Notes: a model not told the origin generated them from the letters alone. A DNA stretch of 64,000 nt from Collinsella sp. (GCA_019419585.1 DXZQ01000015.1:1-64000), one strand, 5' to 3'; counted from the stretch's first letter, positions 52,028 through 61,548 are shown. Numbers and translations: made by a program.

Positions 52028-52927
52028 TCACTCCGGATCAAACGACATGTCACCCGAACCAACCTCAAAACGATACGTGGCAGACTTATCACCGTTGTCG
52101 AATTCAAGATTCAATATGGTCTCGCCATCGTAGCCAAGCGGAAGGAAACCGCTCTCGAAGTCGCCGCTGCCCACGGTGAGGCTCGCCGTAAAGCCCGTAG
52201 AGTTCGGAACCGTTATCTCCACATCGCCCGAGTCCACGCTTACGTCCATCGACTTCGCGGGGGCCTGGTAGAGCTCGAACGTCACATCGCCCGAACCGAC
52301 CTCAGCGCTGAGCGCATCAGTCACGCTGCCCGTAAACTCTACATCTCCCGCACCCAGGAAAAGGTCGAAACCATCACAGATGACACCGGCAATCTGCAGA
52401 TCACCCGAGCCCACGTGCGCGTTGACTCCCTTCAGATGTTCGGCAACACGGCGCGGCAGCTCGATCGTAACTGAGCGATCGATTGCCTTACCGTCATCAC
52501 TTCCAAACTGGGAAACCTTGAGCGTCGAGTCCTCGACAGATGCGATGTTTTGCGTCGCGGCCTTGGAGGCATCCATACCCTCGGCAACGCGCCCCCGCTC
52601 GATAACGCGAGCCTTGTTGCCATCAACAACCTTGACGTCCACCGAAGCCGCATTGATATCGAAATCGAGGTAGCGGAACTCATCGGCATCAAAAGTCGTG
52701 CTCGAAAGCTGCTGAGGCCGAGCGGAATAGTTACCGCTATCCAAGAGATCATCGTCGTCAAACATATCGTCCATACCAGACAAGCCGGATACAACATCGT
52801 CGAGATTCCACGGACCATCAAAATGAATCAATATCCGCGAAAAGCCACAGACAAGCCCGATGATGAGCACAAACGCTCCGATGCCAACGCCCAAGCGTAC
52901 CTTGGACTCATGCGAAAGCTTCATCAT
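52028..52927 (-). CDS. DUF4097 beta-strand repeat membrane protein
   Basis: A 299-residue protein with a membrane helix at about 12-31 and an outer part of repeated VGSGD/VDSGD/LGAGD motifs, the sign of DUF4097 (a parallel beta-helix-like fold). Such proteins are encoded next to HTH or DUF1700 genes and are linked to envelope stress sensing. It overlaps the XRE gene by four bases (ATGA), so translation is coupled. Compare the truncated relative at 14611. Confidence 0.88.
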   Translation of the reverse strand: MMKLSHESKVRLGVGIGAFVLIIGLVCGFSRILIHFDGPWNLDDVVSGLSGMDDMFDDDDLLDSGNYSARPQQLSSTTFDADEFRYLDFDINAASVDVKVVDGNKARVIERGRVAEGMDASKAATQNIASVEDSTLKVSQFGSDDGKAIDRSVTIELPRRVAEHLKGVNAHVGSGDLQIAGVICDGFDLFLGAGDVEFTGSVTDALSAEVGSGDVTFELYQAPAKSMDVSVDSGDVEITVPNSTGFTASLTVGSGDFESGFLPLGYDGETILNLEFDNGDKSATYRFEVGSGDMSFDPE

Positions 52928-53640
52928 TCATCACCCTCTTTGGCACATGGCTCAGCGGTAGTCGCGGTAGCCACGTCAGTATCAACCGAAGCGGAAACAT
53001 TCCGAGCCCTAGCCGCCACCGGTGCCGGACCAACCTGAATATCCCCGCGTGCCCAATCACCATCGAGCGCACGCGCTACCCAGTGATAGATGGGAATCGT
53101 GAAGAAGATCAGTGCGGCAAAGGGGCCGGCACCAAACAGGAACATCAGCAAAAAGAACAGCAGCCAGCACACGGCCCAATATGGGAACGACTGGAACGGG
53201 CCCTTCACCGGAGTCGAGCCAACCGCGGTGCCACTCGTCGCCTGCGCCGTAGCGGCATTGGCAGCCTGTGCACTCCAGCTTGCCGCTTGCGCCGCCTTGG
53301 CCGCAGCATCACTCGCCTGTGTTGCCGCCTCGGTAGCGCGCGCCGCCGCCTCATGGGTGCGAGCACGCTCTGCCGCCTCGGCCTCGCGCTGACGGGCGCG
53401 GTCCTCGTTCTCAAACTCGATATCGTCCTCGATCTCGTCGCTCGGATTGAGCAGCTCGTCCAGGCTCACGCCATAAAGTTTGGCGAGCGAGATCAGGTTC
53501 TCGGTATCGGGCGAGCTCTCCGCGCGTTCCCATTTACTGACCGCCTGGCGCGACAGTCCCAGCTTTCGCGCCAGCCCTTCTTGGCTAAAACCCTTGCTGC
53601 GACGAAGGTCGGCGAGCCGCTGCGCAGTTTCTACATTCAT
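52924..53640 (-). CDS. XRE-type regulator with C-terminal membrane domain
   Basis: A 238-residue protein. Residues 1-63 are a helix-turn-helix of the XRE type (LADLRRSKGFSQEGLARKLGLS, QAVSKWERAESSPDTENLISL). An Ala-rich, charged coiled-coil-like stretch (about 75-145) follows, then two or three membrane helices (155-200) and a Val/Ala-rich tail. A DNA-binding domain tied to the membrane suggests direct sensing of an envelope signal, with the DUF4097 protein as partner. AGGAGG precedes the ATG at 53640. Confidence 0.88.
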   Translation of the reverse strand: MNVETAQRLADLRRSKGFSQEGLARKLGLSRQAVSKWERAESSPDTENLISLAKLYGVSLDELLNPSDEIEDDIEFENEDRARQREAEAAERARTHEAAARATEAATQASDAAAKAAQAASWSAQAANAATAQATSGTAVGSTPVKGPFQSFPYWAVCWLLFFLLMFLFGAGPFAALIFFTIPIYHWVARALDGDWARGDIQVGPAPVAARARNVSASVDTDVATATTAEPCAKEGDE

Positions 53641-53831
53641 GGTTCCTCCTATGTGATGCCAGCCGTGCCGCCGGACCGTTTTTGTTCTTAAGGCGCCTTG
53701 CACAGTTAAAAATCTATCCGCCACCGCCAAAAGCACGCCACCTATTCTAGTGAGATTTTTGACAACCGGCGGTTGCGGGTGCATATGAGCTGCGGACATG
53801 TGTCCAAACAAAGCAATGACCCGTAGCTTGG

Positions 53832-53861
53832 TTGTCCCCGTTGCGGCGTTAACGGTAGTAT
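53832..53861 (+). promoter_or_regulatory. candidate promoter of the methyltransferase gene
   Basis: TTGTCC (53832-53837), 18 bases, TAGTAT (53856-53861), 46 bases before the chosen GTG start. Confidence 0.4.
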
Positions 53862-53907
53862 GGTCGTACTGTTTATTCCGCACCGCCAACGGAGGGAGTT
53901 CCGCGCC

Positions 53908-54780
53908 GTGAACCGCGATTTCGCCTCATCGCTCATCCAGCTCAACAACACGTTCTATCGCGAGCACTCCGCCTCCTTCTCCGATACGCGCCAGGCCCCG
54001 TGGCCCGGCTGGGTGCGCACCATGGATATCGCGCTCGGGCAGCTCGACGTCGCCACGATCGAGCATCCCGTCCGTGTCTTCGATCTTGCCTGCGGCAATA
54101 TGCGATTCGAGAACTTTGCCGCCGGCGGCACGCTGGCTGCCAAAGGCGTGGACGGCACGAGCCCCTCGGCAGACGCCAGCTGCCCCTTCGAGTTCTATGG
54201 CGTCGACTCGTGCCAGGACCTGGCCATCGATGCACGCGGCCACGCCCTGCGCATTCCCAACCTGCACTTCCAGGAACTCGATGTGCTCGACGCCCTCATG
54301 AAGCTCAACCCCGCCAAGACACCCGACGTGCTTTTCGACGCCCCGCTCGCCGACATCTCGGTCTGCTTTGGATTTATGCACCACGTGCCGTCGTGCGAGT
54401 ACCGCGTACGCGTGCTCGACGCCCTGGTGCGCCAGACGCGCCCAGGCGGCATCATCGCCATCAGCTTTTGGGAGTTTATGAACGACGAGCGCATGGCGCG
54501 CAAGGCCGTTCGTGCCGAGGCCCGCGCCGAGCTCACCCCACCGTTTGAGGGTTACGATTCCGCGCAGTTTGAAGCCGGCGACCACCTCATTGGCTGGCAA
54601 AACGACCGCCACGCCTACCGCTATTGCCATCACTTTGACGATCAGCAGATCACCGACCTGGTACGCGGCGTCCGAACGTTCTACAAGAGCGGCGAGGTCC
54701 CCGTGCGCGAGCTCGAGCGTTTCCATGCCGACGGTCGCAGCGGCGAGCTCAACCGCTATGTGATTCTCAAGCGCCTGTAG
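53908..54780 (+). CDS. class I SAM-dependent methyltransferase
   Basis: A 290-residue protein from GTG 53908 (GGAGGGAG upstream). The SAM motif is VRVFDLACGNMRFENF, with EFYGVDSCQDLA as the second strand, FHFQEL-type LHFQELDVLDAL and DISVCFGFMHHVP as motif IV-like. The substrate is not evident. It is followed by trmB at 118 bases, so it may be a tRNA or small-molecule methyltransferase of the same transcript, but this is only by position. Confidence 0.8.
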   Translation: MNRDFASSLIQLNNTFYREHSASFSDTRQAPWPGWVRTMDIALGQLDVATIEHPVRVFDLACGNMRFENFAAGGTLAAKGVDGTSPSADASCPFEFYGVDSCQDLAIDARGHALRIPNLHFQELDVLDALMKLNPAKTPDVLFDAPLADISVCFGFMHHVPSCEYRVRVLDALVRQTRPGGIIAISFWEFMNDERMARKAVRAEARAELTPPFEGYDSAQFEAGDHLIGWQNDRHAYRYCHHFDDQQITDLVRGVRTFYKSGEVPVRELERFHADGRSGELNRYVILKRL

Positions 54781-54898
54781 GCATCGACGACGCGCCGCCG
54801 AGCCGCGCCGCATCTTTCGGGCAAACTATGCCCACCTTCTTCCAACGCATTGCCGAAACGCGCAGCCATGCGTTTCGCATTTATGACCAAGGAGCCTC

Positions 54899-55738
54899 AT
54901 GGGAGCCGTCCACGTTCGCACGCCTAAGAACTTTGTACTCGAGGAGCGCCTGGAGCGCTACGCCGATGCGATTGAGGCGAACCCCGAGGCCTATGCCGGA
55001 GATTGGCGCGAGGCCTGTGCGCCCGCAGGCAGCAAGCCTTTCGAACACCTTCATCTGGATCTTGGTTGTGGCAAGGGAACGTACCTTGTAGAGCGCGCGG
55101 CCCGCGAGCCAAACACGTTCTTTATCGGCATGGACCAGGAGCCCATCTGCATCGCCTATGCCGCACAGAAAATCTGCGAGCAGGAGCTGTCCAACGCACT
55201 TGTCCTGCCCCGAGGCGCCGCATCGCTGCCGCAGCTGTTTGCCGCAGGCGAGCTCGATGCCATCACCATCAACTTTCCCACGCCGCAGCCCAAGGCCAAG
55301 TACGCCAAAAAACGGCTCGTCCATGTCGACCATCTGATGCTCTACCGCCCGCTCTTTGCAGCCGGCGCCACCGTCACGCTGCGCACCGACAGCAAACCGC
55401 TGCGCGACTACGCCCTGGGGCAGATTGCCGCGGCCGGCTACGACACGCTTTGGGTAAGCGACGACGTCCGCCGCGACCATCCCGAGCATCCCGAGACCGA
55501 ATACGAATGCCGCACGCGCGAGATGGGTGCCGTCGTCTATGGCATTTGCGCCACACCCGGCGCGCAGCCCAGCGATGAACAGCTCGCGGCGGGCCGCGCG
55601 CAGGAGCAAAGCCTTGCCTGCTACCTGCCCGAAAACCTCGATGAGCTCACCTATGTACCTCTGGGTATGGAAGAGGCCGTCGAGAACTTTAGAAACCGCG
55701 CCCGTAAAGGCAAGAAGCGCCTGCCGCAAGAGTCCTAG
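54899..55738 (+). CDS. trmB: tRNA (guanine-N7)-methyltransferase
   Basis: TrmB makes m7G46 in tRNA. The 279-residue product has the SAM site LHLDLGCGKGTYLVERA, NTFFIGMDQEP and the family motif region INFPTPQPKAKYAKKRL, close to the usual NFPDPWPK..H..RRL. RTDSKPLRDY and the ending YVPLGMEEAVENF fit. It is somewhat longer than the usual 210-240. AAGGAG precedes the ATG. Confidence 0.9.
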   Translation: MGAVHVRTPKNFVLEERLERYADAIEANPEAYAGDWREACAPAGSKPFEHLHLDLGCGKGTYLVERAAREPNTFFIGMDQEPICIAYAAQKICEQELSNALVLPRGAASLPQLFAAGELDAITINFPTPQPKAKYAKKRLVHVDHLMLYRPLFAAGATVTLRTDSKPLRDYALGQIAAAGYDTLWVSDDVRRDHPEHPETEYECRTREMGAVVYGICATPGAQPSDEQLAAGRAQEQSLACYLPENLDELTYVPLGMEEAVENFRNRARKGKKRLPQES

Positions 55739-55805
55739 GGGCTTCTGATGGTCGCGGCGTCGGCAAACAAGCGCAAATTGGCACCAGCGAACGGCCCTCA
55801 AACCT

Positions 55806-55924
55806 AAGTGAGTAGACTTTTTTGCAATAGCCAGGCACAGCCCGCATAGCGAAACATAAAACCGCAGGTAGAACCCTTGCGCAAAAGTCATGTGCTCGCA
55901 ATATCGCAAAAAGTCTACTCACTT
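55806..55924. repeat. long inverted repeat, AGTGAGTAGACTTTTT arms
   Basis: AAGTGAGTAGACTTTTTTGC (55806-55825) and its reverse complement at 55906-55924, with one base length difference. About 80 bases lie between. It fills most of the gap 55739-56047 and is a candidate MITE-like or regulatory element; no transposase is present. Confidence 0.75.
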
Positions 55925-56047
55925 GGCTAGCGACTACACTAAACGGCTGGGCAGAACGCCCATTTCCTGCATTTTCTTGCCTGCGAACGCATCGATGCGA
56001 CGCTACGCCATAATAGTTGGCGGACAATCGCGAGAGAAAGCAAACAC

Positions 56048-58729
56048 ATGGCACAGACCACGACAGATATCGCCGCCAGCACCGTCTCCGGTGCCGGAGC
56101 CGCCAGTTCATTCTCGGGCGGCACGGGAACCGAAGCCGAATTCGGCTCGCTCGGTGCGCTCTCCCCCACCTGGTGGGAGCCCGAGGACGGCAGCGAGCCC
56201 GAACCATGGCTCACGCCTGATCAGGCCTTCGAACGCTTCTTTGAATGGACGAGCGACCGTGGCATTGAGCTGTGGGACCACCAAGAAGAAGCCCTCATGG
56301 ACCTGGCTGCCGGCGATCACGTCATTTTGGGAACACCGACCGGATCGGGCAAGTCGCTCGTCGCGCTGGGCATGCTCTTTATGGGCATGGCGCAGGGCAA
56401 GCGCTGCTACTACACAGCTCCTATCAAGGCTCTGGTCAGCGAAAAGTTCTTCGACCTGGTACAGGTGCTCGGCCGCGATAACGTAGGCATGATTACCGGC
56501 GACACGCATATCAACACCAAGGCGCCCGTCATCTGCTGCACGGCCGAGATCCTTGCCAACGACGCACTGCGCGAGGGCGAAGATGCCGATGTTGGCTGCG
56601 TCGCCATGGACGAATTCCACTACTTTGCCGACCCTGATCGCGGTTGGGCCTGGCAGGTGCCGCTGCTCACCCTGCCTCACACGCAATTCATGCTCATGAG
56701 CGCCACGCTCGGCGATGTCACCGCGATTGCCGCCTCGCTCGAGGAACACACCGGCGCTACCTGCGACTTGGTCGTCGATGCCCCACGCCCTGTGCCGCTG
56801 AGCTACGACTATGTGACGACCTCCCTCGAGGGCACCGTCGAGCTCGCGATGCGCCGCGGCGAGGCCCCGCTCTACATCGTGCACTTTAGCCAGGATGCCG
56901 CCCTTGCGACGGCACAGTCGCTCGCCAATTTTGGCATCGCCAGCAAGGAGCAGCGCGAAGCCATCAAAGAAGCGGCAAAGGGAACGAGCTTCTCGACGGC
57001 CTTCGGCAAGATCCTCAAGCGTTTGCTCGGCTGCGGCGTCGGCGTGCACCACGCCGGTATGCTGCCGCGCTATCGTCTGCTGGTCGAGCGCCTGGCGCAG
57101 CAGGGCCTACTGCCCGTCATTTGCGGCACCGACACACTCGGCGTCGGCATCAACGTGCCCATCCACACCGTGGTCCTCACCGCGCTCACCAAGTTCGACG
57201 GCTACAAGATGCGTCGCCTGCGCGCCCGCGAGTTCCATCAGATTGCCGGTCGCGCCGGCCGCTCGGGCTTCGATACCGAGGGCATGGTGATTGCCGAGGC
57301 ACCCGAGCACGAGATCGAGAACGCCAAGCTCATGGCCAAGGCGGGCGACGACCCCAAAAAACTCCGCAAGATTAAAAAGAAGAAGGCCCCCGAGGGCTTT
57401 GTCACCTGGAACAAGCAGACCTTTGAGCGCCTGATCGAGACGCAGCCCGAAACGCTCAAGCCGCGCCTTCGCATCACACACTCCATGGTGATTAGCGTGG
57501 TCGAGCAGGGCGGTGACGCTCGCGCCCGCGTGCACGACCTCATCGAGACAAGCCTGCAGACCCCCGAAGAAAAAGCCAAGCTCGAGGTTCGCGCCGACGA
57601 AATCTTCGCCACGCTCATCGATTCCGGCGTCGTCGTTCGCACCGAGGTGCCACCCGCACCCGATGCCCCGACTGACACCGCACCAGATATTGACTATGCG
57701 CTGACGGTCGATCTGCCCGAGGACTTCGCGCTCGACCAGCCGCTCTCGCCGTTTTTGCTTGCCGCGCTGGAGTTGCTCGATCCCGAGAGCGAGACCTATA
57801 CCATGGACCTCATCTCGATGGTCGAGGCAACGCTCGAGGATCCCAAGCAGGTGCTGCGCGCTCAGGAGCGCGCAGCACGGGACCGCGCGATGGCCGAAAT
57901 GAAGGCTGACGGCGTCGAATATGAGGAACGCCTGGAGCGCATCCAGGATGTCACCTACGAAAAACCGCTCGAGGACTTGCTCGATGCCGCCTTCGACAAG
58001 TACTGCCAGGAAGTGCCCTGGGCAAACGACTATCAGCTCTCTCCCAAGAGCGTTCTGCGCGATATGCTGGAAAGCGCGAGCGATTTTAAGGGCTACATTC
58101 AAAAGCTCGGCATCGCCCGCTCCGAGGGCATTTTGCTGCGCTACCTGGCAGAGGCTTACCGTTCACTCGACCGCACCGTGCCCATCGAGAAGCGCGACGA
58201 GCGCCTGCGCGACATTATCTCGTGGCTGGGCTTTGTGGTGCGCTCGGTGGACTCGAGCCTGGTGGACGAGTGGGAGAACGCCGGCAACCCGGCAGCCCTC
58301 GATGCTGCGCCGCCGCGGGGCATCGACGAGGTCGTGGCGGACCGCCGCGGCTGCACGCTGCTGGTGCGCAACGCGCTCTTCCGCCGCGTGACCCTTGCCG
58401 CCCGCGAGCACGTTCGCGACCTGGGCGAGCTCGACGACGACTGGGGCATGAGCGAGATCCGCTGGCAAAAAGCGCTCGACGCTTACCACGAGCAGCATGA
58501 GGAGATCCTCACCGACGGAGATGCCCGCAGCGCCGCGATGTTTTCCATCGACGAGTCCGACGAGAAGACCACGCACGTATGGCACGTGCACCAGATCTTT
58601 GCCGACGAGGATGGCGACCACGACTTTGGCATCATGGGCGATGTCGATCTGGACGCCACGCAGGACGGCGGCGAGGTCATCTTCAAGATCTACCGTGTCG
58701 GCTTTATCGAGGACCTGCTCGAAGACTAG
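56048..58729 (+). CDS. Ski2-like superfamily II RNA helicase with DUF3516
   Basis: An 893-residue DEAD/DEAH-type helicase. Motif I is GTPTGSGKS (near 95-103), motif II DEFH, motif III MSATLGD, GTDTLGVGINVP and motif VI QIAGRAGRSG. The C-terminal 350 residues match DUF3516, found in actinobacterial helicases and likened to Ski2/Mtr4-type RNA helicases of RNA decay. The N-terminal 35 residues are low complexity. Only a weak GAGA-type ribosome binding site is seen. It ends at a terminator and is monocistronic. Confidence 0.9.
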   Translation: MAQTTTDIAASTVSGAGAASSFSGGTGTEAEFGSLGALSPTWWEPEDGSEPEPWLTPDQAFERFFEWTSDRGIELWDHQEEALMDLAAGDHVILGTPTGSGKSLVALGMLFMGMAQGKRCYYTAPIKALVSEKFFDLVQVLGRDNVGMITGDTHINTKAPVICCTAEILANDALREGEDADVGCVAMDEFHYFADPDRGWAWQVPLLTLPHTQFMLMSATLGDVTAIAASLEEHTGATCDLVVDAPRPVPLSYDYVTTSLEGTVELAMRRGEAPLYIVHFSQDAALATAQSLANFGIASKEQREAIKEAAKGTSFSTAFGKILKRLLGCGVGVHHAGMLPRYRLLVERLAQQGLLPVICGTDTLGVGINVPIHTVVLTALTKFDGYKMRRLRAREFHQIAGRAGRSGFDTEGMVIAEAPEHEIENAKLMAKAGDDPKKLRKIKKKKAPEGFVTWNKQTFERLIETQPETLKPRLRITHSMVISVVEQGGDARARVHDLIETSLQTPEEKAKLEVRADEIFATLIDSGVVVRTEVPPAPDAPTDTAPDIDYALTVDLPEDFALDQPLSPFLLAALELLDPESETYTMDLISMVEATLEDPKQVLRAQERAARDRAMAEMKADGVEYEERLERIQDVTYEKPLEDLLDAAFDKYCQEVPWANDYQLSPKSVLRDMLESASDFKGYIQKLGIARSEGILLRYLAEAYRSLDRTVPIEKRDERLRDIISWLGFVVRSVDSSLVDEWENAGNPAALDAAPPRGIDEVVADRRGCTLLVRNALFRRVTLAAREHVRDLGELDDDWGMSEIRWQKALDAYHEQHEEILTDGDARSAAMFSIDESDEKTTHVWHVHQIFADEDGDHDFGIMGDVDLDATQDGGEVIFKIYRVGFIEDLLED

Positions 58730-58751
58730 CCGGGCGCAATGGGACGAAACG

Positions 58752-58793
58752 AAGCGGGGCCGCTGGCAACATCGTCAGCGGCCCCGCTTTTTG
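58752..58793 (+). terminator. rho-independent terminator of the DUF3516 helicase
   Basis: A 14-bp stem AAGCGGGGCCGCTG/CAGCGGCCCCGCTT followed by TTTTG. Confidence 0.88.
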
Positions 58794-58809
58794 CGCGATA
58801 CGCTATCCT

Positions 58810-60567
58810 CTACTCGGCATCCTCGACCTCATACGAATCCGCCTCGGCGGGCTCATCATTTGTCTCTGGCGCAGCCCCGCGCGCCTCGTCAAAGGCGGCC
58901 TTCATGGTCTTGTTGCCCCACGTGAGCTTGCGAATGGTAAGATCGTCGGCTTTCTTGTTGGCCAGGCGCAGATTGTTCTCGGAGGACAGCAACGCCTCCT
59001 TGGTTTTTTGCAGATGGCTAATCGTCTTGTCAATCTCATCGATCGCCGTCTGGAACTTGCGGCTCGCGATCTCGTAGTTACGACCGAAATCATTCTTGAA
59101 CTTTTCCATCTTGGCTTCGAAGTTCGTGACATCGATATTCTGCTGTTTGTACTCCGCTAGCTCCTGTTTATAGCGCAGCGAACCCATGGCGGCGTTGCGC
59201 AGCAGCGTAATCATGGGAATGAAGAACTGCGGGCGGATCACGTACATCTTCTCATAGCGGTAACTCACGTCGACGATGCCCGCGTTATAGAGCTCACTCT
59301 CAGGCTCCAGCAGGGTGCAGAGCACCGCATACTCGCAGCCTTTCTGGCGACGATCGTGATCGAGTTTCTTAAAGAAGTCCTCGTTTTTGTGTTTGGTCGC
59401 AGTCTCGTCGTTCTCGTTTTTCATCTCGAACATAATCGAGATGATCTCGTTGCCGCTCGCATCGCACTCACGGAAAATGAAGTCTCCCTTGGTGCCCTCG
59501 GACGCATCGTTATCCTTCTCGAAATACGCATTGGGAAACGCCGTCATGCGCAGACGGTTAAACTCGGTCTCGCAATGCTGCTCGAGCGACTCGCCCACCA
59601 TCTTGGTAGACAGGCGAACCTTCATGTCCTTAAGGCGCTCGATCTCTTCATCCTTGTAACGAATCAGGTCATCGCTCGCGCGCTTGGCCTGCGCAAGCTC
59701 GAGCTCGTGTGCTGCTCTGGCCTGTTCCTCGCGCGAATCGCGCACCGCCAGCTCGCTCGTGAGCTTTGCGCGGGCCTCATCGCGCTCTCGCTCCGCCGCG
59801 GCGACCGCCTCCGATAGGTTCATTTTTGCCATCAGTTCCTGCTCGCGCAGCTGGGCGCGCAGGCCCTCGGCCTCCTGCTCAGACTGAGCCTTTGCGGCGG
59901 AAAACTTCTCCTGCACCTTCGCGCGGTAGTCTGTGAGTGTGCGTTCGGCCTCGCTGCGAGCGACATCGAGCTCACGCTGAGACTCGGCCGCGGCAGCGGC
60001 AAGCGCCATCTCCTGGGCCTTGTCCGCCGCGGCAAGCTTGGCCTGCAACTCGGCAATCTGGGCATCTCGTGCAGCTACATCGTTTTGAGCAGCATTGCGC
60101 GCCGCCGACTCGGCAAGCTTGGCTTCGTCATCCTTGCGCCCCAGCTGCGCACGCAAGTTGTCGATTTCGCGCTGGAGCTCGGCGTTCTCCTTTTGAGCGT
60201 CGGCACGGGCCTCAACCGCCGCGCGCTGGCTTGCGCTCTCGCGCTCTGCGGCAGCGCCCTCGAGCTTGGCGTGCAGCTCGGCAAGCTCCGCATCGCGCTT
60301 GGCGAGCTCTTGCGCCAGCTGTTGAGCTGCGGCGTTCTTCTGCTCGACAAGCTGAGCATCGCGCTGAGACTCTGCCCTTTGCAAAGCAGCCGTCGAGCGT
60401 GAGCGTTCAAGTTCCAACGCCTGCTCGCCCTCGCGCTGGACTGCCTTCACACGCTCGTCCAGGTCGCGCGAGAACTCGGCATCGCGCACCTGCTTGACGA
60501 TATCCGCATAACCGGACGCATCGACCTTAAAAACTTCGCCGCAATGCGGGCACTTGATCTCGTTCAT
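58810..60567 (-). CDS. DUF2130 coiled-coil protein
   Basis: A 585-residue protein. It starts with a zinc-ribbon-like CPHCGE, followed by a long coiled coil (about 30-330, Ala/Glu/Arg-rich) and a C-terminal DUF2130 domain (about 350-560) with TKGDFIFRECDASGNEI, IMFEMKNENDET and KHKNEDFFKKLDHDRR. The GD/EMK pattern recalls a PD-(D/E)xK nuclease fold. Function unknown; may act on DNA. AGGAG precedes the ATG. Neighbour genes do not explain it. Confidence 0.88.
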   Translation of the reverse strand: MNEIKCPHCGEVFKVDASGYADIVKQVRDAEFSRDLDERVKAVQREGEQALELERSRSTAALQRAESQRDAQLVEQKNAAAQQLAQELAKRDAELAELHAKLEGAAAERESASQRAAVEARADAQKENAELQREIDNLRAQLGRKDDEAKLAESAARNAAQNDVAARDAQIAELQAKLAAADKAQEMALAAAAAESQRELDVARSEAERTLTDYRAKVQEKFSAAKAQSEQEAEGLRAQLREQELMAKMNLSEAVAAAERERDEARAKLTSELAVRDSREEQARAAHELELAQAKRASDDLIRYKDEEIERLKDMKVRLSTKMVGESLEQHCETEFNRLRMTAFPNAYFEKDNDASEGTKGDFIFRECDASGNEIISIMFEMKNENDETATKHKNEDFFKKLDHDRRQKGCEYAVLCTLLEPESELYNAGIVDVSYRYEKMYVIRPQFFIPMITLLRNAAMGSLRYKQELAEYKQQNIDVTNFEAKMEKFKNDFGRNYEIASRKFQTAIDEIDKTISHLQKTKEALLSSENNLRLANKKADDLTIRKLTWGNKTMKAAFDEARGAAPETNDEPAEADSYEVEDAE

Positions 60568-60624
60568 GGCAGCTCCTCGATGGACGCAAATTTCAACCGC
60601 CTACACTCTACCGCGCCGCACGGA

Positions 60625-60660
60625 CAAAAAAGGCGCCGCCGCCATAATGGCAACGGCGCC
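60625..60660 (-). terminator. rho-independent terminator of the PTS/deacetylase operon
   Basis: GGCGCCGTTGCC, loop ATTAT, GGCGGCGGCGCC with TTTTTTG on the minus strand, about 50 bases after the deacetylase stop. Confidence 0.85.
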
Positions 60661-60664
60661 AGAT

Positions 60665-60697
60665 CCACCGCAAAGGTGACTGTCCCCTTTGTGGTGG
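60665..60697. repeat. palindrome with GACTGTCCCC core
   Basis: CCACCGCAAAGG and CCTTTGTGGTGG arms around TGACTGTCC. Same style as the GGGACAG/GTCCCC palindromes at 13.5, 15.0 and 46.6 kb. Confidence 0.65.
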
Positions 60698-60706
60698 CTT
60701 GGATCC

Positions 60707-61471
60707 TTACAGGTCGCGGTAGTCGATCAGGCGAAGATTGGGTTGAGACTCAAGCCAAGCGCAAAGCTCGGGGTCGATGAGTGCATCAACTTCCTTGGCA
60801 CGATCGGTCGTAAGCGAGCTGCTCTCGAGGATAAAACGATCGAGATAGCCCGGATGGCACACAAAGACGACCGTCTCGCCGTCCTCCATCTCTCGAACCG
60901 CCTGCATAATCGAGTCCTTGGGTTCGTAGCCCGGCTCCATCGAGTGCATCACCATCCGCAGGTCGGTATCTCCGCAATGCACCACCGCCGTGGGGTCGAA
61001 GCTCGCCTTTTGCTCCTTAAGGCCCAGCTCTTGGGCAACCGTCGAGATCGCGCGGTTAAGGTTTTTGCTCATGACGGCATGGGCCTCAAAATAATCGGGT
61101 TCGCGGCCCACGATCTCGACAAAGCGGTCATGCTGCGCGCGAATCTCGATGCAGGCCTCGTCGAAGTCTATCAACTCCTCGCCGCGCTTAAAGTGCTCGC
61201 GGAAGGTACGGCTGCTATGGAACTCACCGTTCTCGTTGAGCATGCTCGGAATGAGCGCCGGGTCGGCACACGGCTTGCCCAGGCATACGTTGGTATGCTG
61301 GCCCACCGCAATGCCGGCATCCGCCACGAGCGACCAGCCGCGCTCAGCTTCGGGCATATTGGGCATCAGGCCCGCCGAGCGCACCAGGCCCTCATTGATA
61401 CTGCGGGCAATCCCCAAGTCAACGGCATACGAATAACCAATATCATCGGCACGAATGAGCAATTGCTTCAT
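60707..61471 (-). CDS. ChbG/YdjC-type carbohydrate deacetylase
   Basis: A 254-residue YdjC-family enzyme, metal-dependent deacetylase of chitooligosaccharides such as chitobiose phosphate. MKQLLIRADDIGYS holds the metal/catalytic Asp pair, VGQHTNVCLGKP the metal His, and FEAHAVMSKNL the family motif. VFVCHPGYLD near the end is typical. The start is ATG 61471 with GGGGG upstream. It follows the PTS gene by 77 bases, so it should act on the sugar imported by it. Confidence 0.9.
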   Translation of the reverse strand: MKQLLIRADDIGYSYAVDLGIARSINEGLVRSAGLMPNMPEAERGWSLVADAGIAVGQHTNVCLGKPCADPALIPSMLNENGEFHSSRTFREHFKRGEELIDFDEACIEIRAQHDRFVEIVGREPDYFEAHAVMSKNLNRAISTVAQELGLKEQKASFDPTAVVHCGDTDLRMVMHSMEPGYEPKDSIMQAVREMEDGETVVFVCHPGYLDRFILESSSLTTDRAKEVDALIDPELCAWLESQPNLRLIDYRDL

Positions 61472-61548
61472 ATTGACCCCCATCTATGGAAAGGGGCACT
61501 TGAAGTGCAACCAAGTGCCCCAGGCAATTATCTTACCGAACAGACGCT

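Noticed and set aside
49716..52133. 805-codon plus-strand frame opposite the Elp3-like and SpeE-like genes
   Set aside because: It covers two recognisable minus-strand genes and has His/Arg-rich shadow composition.
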